DNA of 64,000 bases from Sclerotinia nivalis (Eukaryota; Ascomycota; Leotiomycetes; Helotiales; Sclerotiniaceae). The notes under the pieces were generated by a model. That model searched no databases. It saw nothing but the letters and a program-made list of their open reading frames with translations, and was not told where the DNA came from. Below are positions 1-11,300 of the stretch, one piece after another. The first letter of the stretch is position 1. Each line of letters starts with the position of its first letter. A program made the position numbers and the translations under genes. The DNA is taken from assembly GCA_029531795.1 (NCBI GenBank), contig JAPEIS010000009.1, positions 1,674,001-1,738,000 of the forward strand, read 5' to 3'.

Positions 1-2397
1 TTATAGTATATTCGATTTAATATAAGTATTAATAATCTCTTTGTTAATATATATAGATTAAATATATAAAAATAGTATATCTACAAAATTATTTATTAAT
101 AAAGTTTTTAATATATTATCTTTAGTTAAAACTTTTCTTTTTAATATAAAGAAGAATCTTTTTCGCTATTTATTATTATTTATCAAAGATGAAAATGAAG
201 ATAACGAAATATATATTCAAAATTTTAGAACGGTTTTAAAAAAGCTATCGAAGCAAGATTACGATGAATCGGTTTCCACAAACGAAGGTTATGAATCGAT
301 AGAAGATTCTGGAATCGATTTGCAAATCGATAAGATTTTGATATTTGGTATAAATTATTATTATATAAGAATTTACAATAAGGGAATATTGTTTCAAGTA
401 CAAATAATATTGAATCGATGTTCCATTTAGTACGAGTTTATACAAAAAATCGCTGGATAATATTGATCGAAATCAATATCAAAAAATGAACCCTTATTAT
501 CACTATTAGTTCTAATTTCAAAAGAGTAGATCGAGATTATTATCAATATAAGATTAGATTTAGATAATATTTATTGATTATAAGTTATTAGTTTTATATC
601 TTTTTGCTAATAGAATAAAATGAAAGTTATATGCTTTATATAGGAGGAATTGGATTAAGCAAAATAGATTATCCGATAAGAATATTTATATAAAGCAACA
701 ATAATTTCAGTTTTTCAGGAATAAGATTTTAAGGATATACTATATAGAAAAGGCAATATCGCTAATATATTAATTAAAGTATTTTCGAAGCTTTACGATT
801 TTGTTTATCATTATTATCAATCAGAATACCTTCGAAAAATAATAAAGATGGATATTGAGAAATTCCTTAATAGCAAATCACTATTTAACGATAACGAGAT
901 CAAAGAAAAGCTTCTTTTGTAACTTTAAAACAAATTACCTACTTTCTTATCTTGCTATATAGATATTCTTTCTTTATATCGGGTATAGGATTATAAGATA
1001 AAGTTAATATCTGGAAAAGAATCTTTATATTTCAAAAATCGTTCTTTATCCTTTTTCGAATTAAAGGTAATTCGAAAATGAATCAATGATAATCTTATTA
1101 AAGGTTTTATTTGGGAATCAAGATTATAAAATACAATTTTATTACTTCTAATAGCTAAATCTAGCGGAAAGATTTGTATCTATTAGAATTATTATAATTT
1201 GAATAATATTACTATTAAAAATCGATACTTTTTATCAATTGTTCAAGAAATTCTGAATACTTTTTGTAATACAAAAATCTATATCAAATTAAATATTATT
1301 ATTGCTTTCAACAAACTTCGTATTACAAAAAATAACAAATGGAAAACTGTTTTCATTATTCGATTTGGATTATTCGAATTATTAATTATACTTTTTGATC
1401 TTTGTAATATATCAATATCATTCCAATATTACATTAATCACACTTTGTTTAACGAACTAAATAAATACTATACTATATACTTCGATAACATTCTTATATA
1501 CTTTGAAGATAAAAATCAATATCGAAAATATATTCATAATATAATCCAGAAATCGTAAGATATTGATTTACAAATCGATATTAATAAATACAAATTCGAA
1601 ATAACTTCTACAAAATACTTAAATCTTATAATTACAATTAAAGATATAAAAATAGATCAAGATAAAGTTTCAATTATTATCTCTTGAATACAATTAGCAT
1701 TTGTTAAAGATTTATAATGATTTCTTGATTTCACGAATTTTTATTATCGATTTATAAAAGACTTTTCAAAGATCTGTTGTTTTTTAAATAATCTTTTACA
1801 AAAAGGAATAGATTAACAATAAAAGAACGATTATACAATAGTATTCGAGAATCTAAAGAATATATTCATAATAGTTCCAGTATTTATCTATTTTAATTAT
1901 AATAGAAAAACTATATTGGAAACAGATATTTCGGATTGAACTTCAAAAAGGGGTACTTTCTCAATATAACAACAATAACGTTTTATAATCAATAGTATAC
2001 TTTTCTTCGAAATATTTAATTATTGAATATAATTATAAGATCTACAATAAAGAGCTATTAGCTATTATTAAATCAATAAAGGAATGATGATCGGAATTAT
2101 AAAGATCTTAATAGGAATTCGAAATCTTGACCGATTACAAAAATTTAGAATACTTTACAATAACGAAAGTATTAAATCAATATCAAATACAATAATCAGG
2201 ATTCCTATCTCAATACAATTTTCGAATTGTTTATCAATCAGAAATCAAAACAATTTAATTAGATACTTTGAACCATTAACAAAAGAATCGATCTGATAGT
2301 TTTAATTCCAACAACGAACGATTAAAAAATTGAAAATATACTGTTTTACTTATTGATAGATTTGATATAGATCTATACAAAGAACTTATAAATGATC
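1..2397 (+). pseudogene. Element Z (Ty3/gypsy), 5' part: decayed reverse transcriptase and RNase H
   Basis: This is the left part of an old Ty3/gypsy element that begins outside the window. The clearest stretch is 1,199-1,555, a reverse-transcriptase block with NRYFLSIVQEILNT followed by the catalytic region YFDNILIY, in which the second Asp of the YxDD motif has become Asn. RNase H-like text (ETDISD) follows near 1,920-2,060. The frame is broken by many stops in AT-rich sequence. The text is colinear with elements A-E but more diverged, so Z is a sister subfamily. It is cut at 2,397 by a Copia insertion, resumes at 6,924, is cut again at 7,841 by element A, and ends at 15,873. Non-functional. 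Confidence 0.85.
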
Positions 2398-2543
2398 TGT
2401 TGGGAAGACAGGGGATAACAACGGTATTCAAATTAGATGAATAATATTGTATTGTATGATGAGTTGTTTTTCTTCTAAGGTTCTCTCCGTACGGAGAGGT
2501 TATATATCAAGGTGGGGTAACAATACGTGACCATATTCCGATA
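2398..2543 (-). repeat. 3' LTR of the Copia derivative
   Basis: This 146-bp LTR differs from the partner at 6,773-6,918 by about four transitions, all near its right end. It contains a perfect 16-bp palindrome, CTCTCCGTACGGAGAG, at 2,483-2,498. The end CA has become TA. A purine-rich tract (minus strand, about 2,550-2,570) adjoins it, as expected of a polypurine tract before a 3' LTR. Confidence 0.9.
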
Positions 2544-3304
2544 CTGACTAAACTTTTCTCTTTCGTACGAATGTGAGTTGTATGAAGGATTCGAATCGGA
2601 ACATGTGACCATTGTCGTACAATTGGCTAGCGCCTCCTTTCGTTTGCTTTTCCAATTCTTCAACTTCAATCAACTTTCCATTCCTTTTCCTTTCCAATAC
2701 AACTTCAAAACCGATCAATAACTCTCTCAAATCCATCAAGAACTCCTAAGATAAAGCTTCCTTTCGTTTTCAAAAAGAAAATCGCGATCACGATGTATGT
2801 TCCATCATTTGTACAACAAGGCTTTGTATAAATCTGACTTCTTGTATCAGGGCTATGGTTTTGTACGATGCTGCTCTCGCTGCTGCTCGGGCCGATCAAA
2901 ATCCTGTTCTCTTTATCGGCGGACAACAACTCTTGCCCTTCTGTTATAATCCTTTGCAGTTGGCTTTGATTGCGCTGCCTGGCCGTTCTGTTCCTTTCGT
3001 ATGCAACAGAATTTCACCAGCTCAGGTTCGAACAATGCGCCCTTCGTACATCAATGCGCTTTTGATACAGAGTCGTGGAAGGATTGTTCCGAACAGATGG
3101 TTTCGGATCACCAGGAGCATTTTCGGATCGGTCATTCGAATGATGATGATCACCGGGAGTATTTTCTTCCCCCTGGTTTTCTTCATAGAATGGCTTCACA
3201 GTAGTCGTACGGAAGTTTGCAGGACCATGCGGCATTTCGATCGTACATGAATTTCCATCGATAGCAATGAGTTTGAATGGGCCAGTCCAGCCATGTTTTT
3301 CTCT
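2544..3304 (-). pseudogene. Copia derivative: integrase tail, then an abrupt end without RT
   Basis: After the stop at the end of the integrase block the same protein continues as HGWTGPFKL and MPHGPANFRTTTVKPFYEE, the C-terminal integrase region. A polar linker follows (3,235-3,014 and 2,929-2,705). The text then runs into Lys/Glu-rich residues and reaches the LTR. No reverse-transcriptase or RNase H motif is visible in any frame. In complete Copia elements about 2 kb of RT-RNase H would lie here, so an internal deletion is inferred. Confidence 0.65.
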
Positions 3305-4537
3305 TCAAACTCGTACCATTGAATTGAGTGGCAAATTCAAGATATCGTATATAACTGGTCCATTTCTAGATCCTAATGCATCCTGAATCGATTTTCTAGT
3401 ATGAATCTCCCGAATCTCTTTCATCGCAGTTCGGACGGCTTCAGCTCTTTTCATCATTATCGGAGTAGGTGCATCGTACGGAGTCATTCTTGGGTAAGCC
3501 CCAAACACTAATAGTGTTGGTACTAGCCCTTTTGGATTAGCTGTATCATTAACAGCTTTCACAGCCATTTGAAGAATGATCTCTTTATCCAATTTCTCAT
3601 CCTTCAATTCTTCCTGAATGATTTCGTACGAGCAATGCAGAGGTGCATGATATCGTTCTACCTTCCCAATGCTATTATGAGCTTCCACTGGGACTTCACG
3701 CACTTCAATCGACATCATACGAGCATTTTGCTTGAATTCCTTAGAAGAAAAATTTGTACCAGTATCATGAATGAAATAATCTGGAGGGCCTAAGTAGGTA
3801 TCAATCCAGCACTTTTGTACTGAATTCCAAACAGTTTTCGTAAACATATCTTTTAAGAATATTGCTGTATTGTACGAGGTAGCTTCATCGACTAAATGCA
3901 AGACAGGTTTTCCATCGATATAAAAGATGTCCAAAATCACTGAATAATTGAAATCGATATCGTCTTTAATTGTAAAACGAAATCTCCCTGGTGATTTTGA
4001 ATGTAATTGACAATGCTTGCAAAATTGAGATAATCGTTCGATCATACGAGTATCAACATTGTGTCCAGCTCTAATAAGAATATCTTCAAGTCGTCGTACA
4101 GAAGGATGTCCGAATCGTCGATGGATCTATCGTAGTTCGACTTCCGTCAAATGATTATATGAAATCGATTTCTCCTTCTGATTCAATAACATCTAAGGAT
4201 GACCCCATTTTCGTACGATAGAGATCAATTTCTTTTCTTGTACAAGAATATTCCTGGTATTATCCAAAAAGACTTTCATACGATCTATATCTTGAATACA
4301 AAGCAAAAATGAAGTGTTGATCGATACAATGAAGAATATTAACAAACTAATCGGAGTTGCTATTTCAATTATACCTTCTATATCTGTTGATCCTTTTCCG
4401 AAACGAATTTTGTGTCCGTTTTTCTTCGAACGATCGATTCTAGAAATGATATTCGTATAAAGGAGAGCTTCCATTTGGTTGTGCTCTGCAGTAGAGATTC
4501 CTGTAATTTCAGTATCAGACATTATTCCTTGAAACAC
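3305..4537 (-). pseudogene. Copia derivative: protease remnant and integrase
   Basis: The block 4,537-4,193 resembles a retropepsin that opens with SDTEITGIS, where a D-T/S-G active site is expected, so the Gly is lost. It ends with FLLCIQDIDRM and VRKWGHP. Next comes a pre-integrase segment with IHRRFGHPSVRRLEDIL at about 4,130-4,060 and CKHCQ near 4,015. The integrase core follows in an open frame of 246 codons (4,045-3,305) with DIFYIDGKPVLHLVDEA, then HDTGTNFSSKEF carrying the second Asp, then VEAHNSIGKVERYH carrying the Glu side. At the 3' end a stop sits where a Trp is expected in the V-W-R-E context after NSMVRV (TGG to TGA). Confidence 0.8.
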
Positions 4538-4897
4538 ACCAATTACGTATTTTCCGTCTAGAGTAAAAACTTCATTAGATTTTTCGTACGAATCAACTAA
4601 TTCGTCTTTTCCTGTAAAAGCATATACAAATGCTTGATTGTTTAATATTTCTATAATCTTATATCCATTGATCTTTCCTGCTTTTACAAAGAATGATTCT
4701 CCTGATTTCTCGTTGTCATAATCATCATCTATATTGTATGTTAAGGCGAATTTTACTTTCTTATCCTTTGATTTATTGATTGAATTATCCTCCTCAGAAT
4801 CAATCTGAAGTTGATTAAATTGTTTCTGAGAAATTTCATTTTCAACAAGAAAATGATTATATACCTTCTATCTCTCATCCAATGAATGATCTTTCGT

Positions 4898-6340
4898 TCA
4901 ATGATTTATCTTTCCGTAAATAAAACAATTTTCCTTTTTTCGTTTCATACATTTTTCAGAAGATCGTCGATACGAATTTCTTCCATATGTAGAACTTCTG
5001 CTTCGAAATCTGTACAATAAATGGCCCCAAGAAGGATAGTTCCTTCGTCCTCGGATATATATACAATCCATCCAGAATTGATATAACTCGTTATCTTCAT
5101 CGTCATCATCTTCGTTCTGAAAATATACAATCGAAGATAATTCCTTTATACATATAGCAAATCCAATTGAACTTCTAAGCTCTACATACAATCCTTTGTA
5201 TAATGTTGCTGATTTCAATAATGCATTTATATATTCTTGTACATCACAACAAGCGTTCAATATTTGGTCTCTTAAACTTAACTCGATTTGATAATCGTTA
5301 ATAAGACCATTTTGTAATGTATAAAGAATTGTAAATAATGTTTCGAGATTCTCTAACAAGGTTTTCTCTGGATTTCTTTGTATGATTGTTGGTAAAATTG
5401 TCATACACTATTCCGTAAAGTATTTCTGCCTTCTTTCTTCGATTTCGAAATACATTTGTATAGTTTTGATTATTGAATCGAAATCTTGATACTGTCCAGA
5501 GATTTTATCATAATAGAAATCGAGAGCCTTGTCTCGCAACATTGTTGAAAACGTAAGATGATAATTTTCTCATACGATGTTAATCTTCCTACAATAATCA
5601 TAAAACACTTGTAATTTGAGATTCAAAAAATCATACTCTTCATCATTGTATTTCTGATTGCTGGGTTTGTATATCTTCATTAGATCTGCAAGAAGTTTCG
5701 ATGTATTTGTACGAGGCAATTGTTCTTGTAGATTCGCTGCAGATGGTTCGGTGTTTGGTAGATGTGAAGCATTGAATCGAGGAAATGATTATAGTTCTTC
5801 TGAAACTCTGATTGAAGGTTGTACGTTTGGAGGCACAGTTCTGTAATGTGTTTCGATCGATAGTAATACGACTTCTGGTTTGATTGTATTCGTATAGTGT
5901 ATTGTAGTTCCAGTTAATATATTAAATTCGATAGGGAAATCTGTTACGATTTGAGTATATTCTTCGAGGATATTGTCCGATAATTCTTTGAATTCTTGTA
6001 GAGCTTTTGCAAATCGTTTAGCATATCTAGTTCCTATCGTCGATTTCATATACATATAATGTCGTACCAAGTATATGCAAAGAAATTTCAAACAAGTACG
6101 GTTTCCTAACTTGAATATATCTTCTGTCCAATCTTCGAAGAATTCAGCGAATTCATGTTATAAGCGTTCTCGTATGTAATGTCTATCTTGACAATCGACT
6201 ATTCATATTGTAATATATACATTAATTCTTCCTTCTCGAAGTTGTATAGTATCATTTGGGTAAAGGTTTAATCCCCATCCCTCGATCTCGGATGTAATGT
6301 TGTCAGGGATTGGAAATATATTGAAAGAATGGAATTTTCA
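4898..6340 (-). pseudogene. Copia derivative: decayed gag
   Basis: The frame can be followed from about 6,340 (text NIFPIPDNITSEIEGWGLNL) through 6,091-5,789 (KSTIGTRYAKRFAKALQEF) to 5,404-4,898, with stops between. The 3' part ends in a zinc-knuckle-like CFIYGKINH, where the second Cys of the CCHC knuckle has become Tyr. Gag would form the virus-like particle. The stops and the lost Cys make it non-functional. The stretch 6,341-6,772 between gag and the 5' LTR holds no gene that I can see and is the element's leader. Confidence 0.7.
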
Positions 6341-6772
6341 ATAAAAGAATTGATAAATTTTCAATATAAATGATAAATCATGATAATTTTTCGATGAATT
6401 TTCAAATAAAAGAATAAATTAAATGAAAATAGAAATAAAAATAGATGAATAAGATTGTACAAAGTATTACTAAATGTACAAAATGCGTAATGGATATAAG
6501 TATATTGTTCTTTTGAAAATCGCTATAGATTGTAATCAATTGTAATATCTTCGAAGACTTTCGTATCTTTTGATTACAAATTGTATTCAATTAGTAATCA
6601 TTAGTATATAGAAAAACAGATAATACAATTTGACCATAGATTAGGAGATCAATTATACGAAATCTCAGTACGGGTGAGGTCTGAAATCTCCTTTCGTCTT
6701 TCTTCGTATATTTCTTCTATTCGTTCCTTGCTGTTCTATGATTGATAAGTAATCCGGTCAACCACTGATCAG

Positions 6773-6918
6773 TGTTGGGAAGACAGGGGATAACAACGGT
6801 ATTCAAATTAGATGAATAATATTGTATTGTATGATGAGTTGTTTTTCTTCTAAGGTTCTCTCCGTACGGAGAGGTTATATATCAAGGTGGGGTAACAACA
6901 TGTGACCATGTTCCGACA
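6773..6918 (-). repeat. 5' LTR of the Copia derivative
   Basis: Partner of the LTR at 2,398-2,543. It ends in CCGACA followed by the TSD TGATC. The same 16-bp palindrome lies at 6,858-6,873. The sequence just inside the LTR on the minus strand would be the primer-binding site; I do not recognise the primer tRNA. Confidence 0.9.
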
Positions 6919-7841
6919 TGATCTTTTGTTAATTATAACAGATTAAACAACACTATTTGAAAACAAATCTATCGACGAATTCATTAATACAATATACAAT
7001 AGATCAGATATAATCAAACAATTAATATTAACAATCGAAAACTCTTTTATAATTAAATAACCAAAAGAATTCAGGAAAACCTTATAAATAGCTATACAGA
7101 ATTGTCATATTTACAATAATAAGATCTACTATTATAAAAAACTATGAATTCCATTTGATAATAAACTAAAGATACAAATTTTATATAGAATACATTCGTT
7201 GAGCTTTGCTGGCCATCCTGATCGTACAAAGACTATTGATTTGATTTTCAGAAGCTATTGATAATTACAAATGTATCAAGAAATAGATATTTATATTTAA
7301 ACTTGCGAACTTTGTATTCGAATAAAATCCTTAAAATCATCCCCTTCAGGATTCCTGAAACCGTTGTTTGTTCCTTTCCGATCATAATCAGATATTTTAA
7401 TCGATTACATTACACCTTTGCCAGATTATAAATATTACAATTCAATATACAAATATATATTAATAATTATTTATAGATTGACAAAAATGAAGCATTTTAT
7501 AAATACAAAATCTTTAACAATAAAAAAATTAATTAATATATTTATTAATCGTATTTATATATTATATAATCTATCAGATAATATCATTTCAAATCGAAAA
7601 ACACAATTCGTATCGGGATTCTGAATACAGTTTTCTAAACAATTGAAAATAGCCCTTAAATACAGCTCAACTTTTCATGTACAAACAAATAGCCAAACGG
7701 AATAAATCAATTCAATTCTAAAATAGTATTTGTATATATTTATAAATTTTCATTAAAATAATTGAATAGAATGATTATCATTAACAAAATTTGCTTTAAA
7801 TAATTTGATTTTTGAAATAATAAATTATTCACTATTCTTTA
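6919..7841 (+). pseudogene. Element Z, middle part: decayed integrase
   Basis: Z resumes after the Copia insertion. About 6,930-7,290 reads as the integrase zinc-binding region with many stops. From 7,418 to 7,621 an open stretch, YNSIYKYILIIIYRLTKMKH, ends in ISNRKTQFVSGF, equivalent to the second catalytic Asp region of elements C-E (ISDRGTQF), with Asp changed to Asn. The block stops at 7,841, where element A has inserted with TSD CTTTA (7,837-7,841), and continues at 14,787. Confidence 0.8.
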
Positions 7842-8004
7842 TATTACGGGTTCATCACCCTTCACCTGCACGTGATCATGTGTGCCTTAAGCATACATAC
7901 ATGCACTCACTTCTATATAGTCAGATCACCTTCTTGATCTTTTTCCCCTCCTTGTAGTACAATTATAGATCATTTCTATATATATCTTTTCTTTTATTAT
8001 AATA
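7842..8004 (+). repeat. 5' LTR of element A
   Basis: 163-bp LTR beginning TATTACGGG (ancestral TGTTACGGG) and ending ATAATA (GTGATA or GTAATA in other copies). It carries the TATA motif, the pyrimidine tract and the GTAGTACAA motif described for element D. The adjacent primer-binding site has decayed to TTTGTATTATT. Confidence 0.88.
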
Positions 8005-8389
8005 GTTTGTATTATTCTTTCAAAAGCCTTATTACTTTACAAAGTAATTTGATCTTGTTAAATTATCTATAGGCTTCTGTATTTGTTTTCGATTGCTTTT
8101 GTATTGTTGTAATTCATCTGCTTTTGTATAATTGCGTTTCTTATTTGCTTTTGTATAGCTTTTTTATTTGCTTTTGTATAGCTTCTGATCTCTTATTGCT
8201 TTTGTACGATCGTATTGATTTGCAGGTTTTTGTGTCTGTTTTTGATTGCTTTTGTACGATCGTATTTTGTATATAAGTTGCTTTTGTATAATTGTATTTT
8301 CTTTATTGATTATTTTTGTATAATTGCAATTTCTTTATCGATTATTTTTGTACAATTGTAATTCTTTTTATAATGGCTTTTGGTTTTAT

Positions 8390-11300
8390 ATTTGTTGGTG
8401 GTACAATTCCTACTTCTATTGAGGGAATTCGTATCGAAATCCAATAAGTCTTCGATCAATAGTCTACTATTATACAAATCCTAATAGAATTGAATGCTCT
8501 AATAATGCTAAACCTTATAATCGGTTCTAACAAATAAATTGTTTATCTGAATCATGTTTTCTTTATTATCGAAGATCGTTTTATTATTCAAACTATTTAT
8601 ATTGTTATTCAAATAAATAAGATTAAGGAATTCAAAACGGAAAATGTCGAGTTTTTTTGTACCCTGATCGATAAACAAGCTTAGTTGGATATTGGTGATA
8701 TTGTCATTAATCAGAAATCGATTATTCTTTATCAAACTTAGAAGAATCTATTTATTTTTAAAAACGAAAGATCTAATATTCTTGTTTATTAAAAAGACTA
8801 TCAGTTCTGGAAATTGGATTTGTAATTCTGTTGAATAATCAATTTACAATTTTTTACTTTCGAATAAAAAAAGATTAATCATATTATTAATCTTCTTGAT
8901 AATCAAATACAACAAAAATATATTACAAATATTATTAGATTTGTTAACAATTCTATTTGTTTCGATTCTGCTATTTTGTTTTTGCCCAAATTAAATAAAT
9001 TATATGTCTTTATAGATATTGAAAAAAAAATTTTGTTCAAATTCGATAAGTTTTCTATAAATTCAAAAAAATCCTTTTCGGTTTTCTTTTTTACATTATT
9101 TTATCTTGTTAATTCTTATTACAAATCTGATTGTGAGATTATTAATACAATAAAGCAAAAGATTATTATCCTTTTTTGAATTTTGGTTATTGATGATTCG
9201 AATCCCTATACTATTGATAATGTTGATAATTGAGAAAAGAAATTCTTTATTTGAAATTAAAATCTTTGTAATATCGAATATTATAACAAAAATTCTGGTA
9301 ATGCATTTATTATTAGTAATGATGACTTTATAAACTTCGATATAATAAAATAAAAGAAATAACAACAAAAAAATCAATAAAATAAGAAAAAGAAATTTAA
9401 TTTTATAGTTTCTTGTAATTATTGTAATAGGATCGATCATTTTTAGATTGATTGTTATATTATTTATAATATCAATAGTAATCTTCTTTTTAGCAAATAA
9501 GCTTCTGTTAATGCCTTTTTCAATTATAATACTACTGTTTCAATTAATCTAATCTTTATTCAATATATTATCACTTTAACTTTCCGAAACACTAATAGAT
9601 TTAACAATGATCATAATAGATTTCGAGAAGGATATACTGGTAATTGAATACAAAGCTAACAATATCTAAATTAGGTATAATGGTAAGGCTATATCGAATT
9701 AAAGAAGGTTGTTTTTATATTCGATTCAGTCAAAGAAAGTTCTGAATAGGGAAAAGATTAATTTCTGTAAAAAATCGTTTGTGAAGGAATACTAAAAGCA
9801 AAAAGGTAAATCGAGAAATGAATAGATATAAATCATTACAATTCAACTCTATGAATAACAAATCTTTATTCGTTAAAACTATTATATTTCTTATATATGA
9901 AAACCTTTTTATTATTACAAATCTTATTGATAATAGATACTTTGGGGAAACCTTCATTAATCATTCTTTTATTCTCAAATACAATATTGAAATACAATTT
10001 TTATCTTATCCTCGTGAGCTTTGATTCGTCGATGGAAAGATCGTCAATAGAATTACAGAATATTTTGTAATGGAAATTGTTATAAAAGATTATTATAAGT
10101 ATTGGTTTTTTATATCATTTAACTTTCAATAGAAACATTATTAATCTTTGATTTACTGTAATTGCAATACTACAATTCTATTATCAACTAAACGAAGATA
10201 AATTTAATATTCTCTTCAAATTATTGTGTTTTCAATTGTTCAATGTATTATAATTCAGAACCAGTTATCGCATCAATGATCCCATTTCCGATTAAGAAAC
10301 AAAAGGATCTAACAAAAGTTATTCTATAATAAATTATCAATACTATCGAATCTTTAAATAAATTTCTTATCAATCCTAATATAAAAACTAAATATACAAT
10401 TTATAAATATCGCTCTCCCTATATCGAGAATTATCTAAAAAATAATATCAATTCTTTATCTATTCAAATACTTTTTGTTAAACAAAACTATTAAATACTG
10501 TTTTTTATATATCGAAGATTGTTCAAAAAACGATATCAATTATTTACCTATTCAAATACTTTTTACTTCTAAAAAAGCTTTTTATAAAAAACCTTCTATT
10601 GAAGAGATACTAAATGAAGATTATATATTACAATCTAACGATTCTTCTATTGATCTCGAATTTCAGCAAAATCTGATGTCTGGTATGAATTATTATCGAA
10701 CAAAGTGTTATAAGGAATTAAATAATCAGATATAGATGATTCCTAATTACTTATATCCAAAATCGATATCGTTTTGTTCATAATCCAAAAAACTATTTGC
10801 TTCTATTTTCTATTAAAGAACTCCTTATGCTTGTTTACAAAGATATAAATCCAAATATAGATAATATTCGTTAATTGCAAACTTCTAGTTTTGTTTCGTT
10901 TTATCAACAAAATAACATTCGAATTATCCGGTTGATATAAAATGAATTGAATGCTGTACAGAAAACTATTGAATAAGATCATTTGCGATAGACTATATTA
11001 TTTCTAATATTCACAAAAAGGAATTTTCGATCGATTTTATAAGAGTAGAATGATATAACAAAGATACTCTTTAAAACTTCGTTACAATTTTATGATTTTG
11101 TATACGATTGCTATAAATCGCTTCATTTGCAGAAGGTTTTTGAGACTGATATCGACAAATTTTTAACCAACAAACTTTCCTTCAATGATAATCAAATACA
11201 ACAAAAGCTTTCTATATAATTACAAAATAAACTTCCCGTTTTTTTTCTATATTATATAGATAAACTACTACCTCATCGAATCTGAAACTACAAGATTGAA

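Larger units (their letters stand above)
2398..6918 (-). mobile_element. Ty1/copia-type deletion derivative lacking RT, inserted in element Z
   Basis: A 4,521-bp LTR element with direct LTRs of 146 bp at each end, flanked by the perfect 5-bp duplication TGATC (2,393-2,397 and 6,919-6,923). On the minus strand the order is gag, aspartic protease, pre-integrase zinc domain, integrase, which is the Copia order. Only about 760 bp separate the integrase from the 3' LTR and no reverse transcriptase or RNase H can be found there, so it is a non-autonomous deletion derivative. The LTR termini are TGTTGG...CCGACA at the 5' copy and ...CCGATA at the 3' copy. It is less AT-rich than its host Z and therefore arrived after much of Z's decay. 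Confidence 0.88.

Noticed and set aside
2855..3250. 131-codon plus-strand ORF
   Set aside because: It is antisense to the Copia integrase tail and has no motif of its own.
8090..8370. Leader repeats considered as a CRISPR-like or centromeric array
   Set aside because: Spacing and units are irregular and the array recurs in the same place in every gypsy copy, so it belongs to the retroelement.
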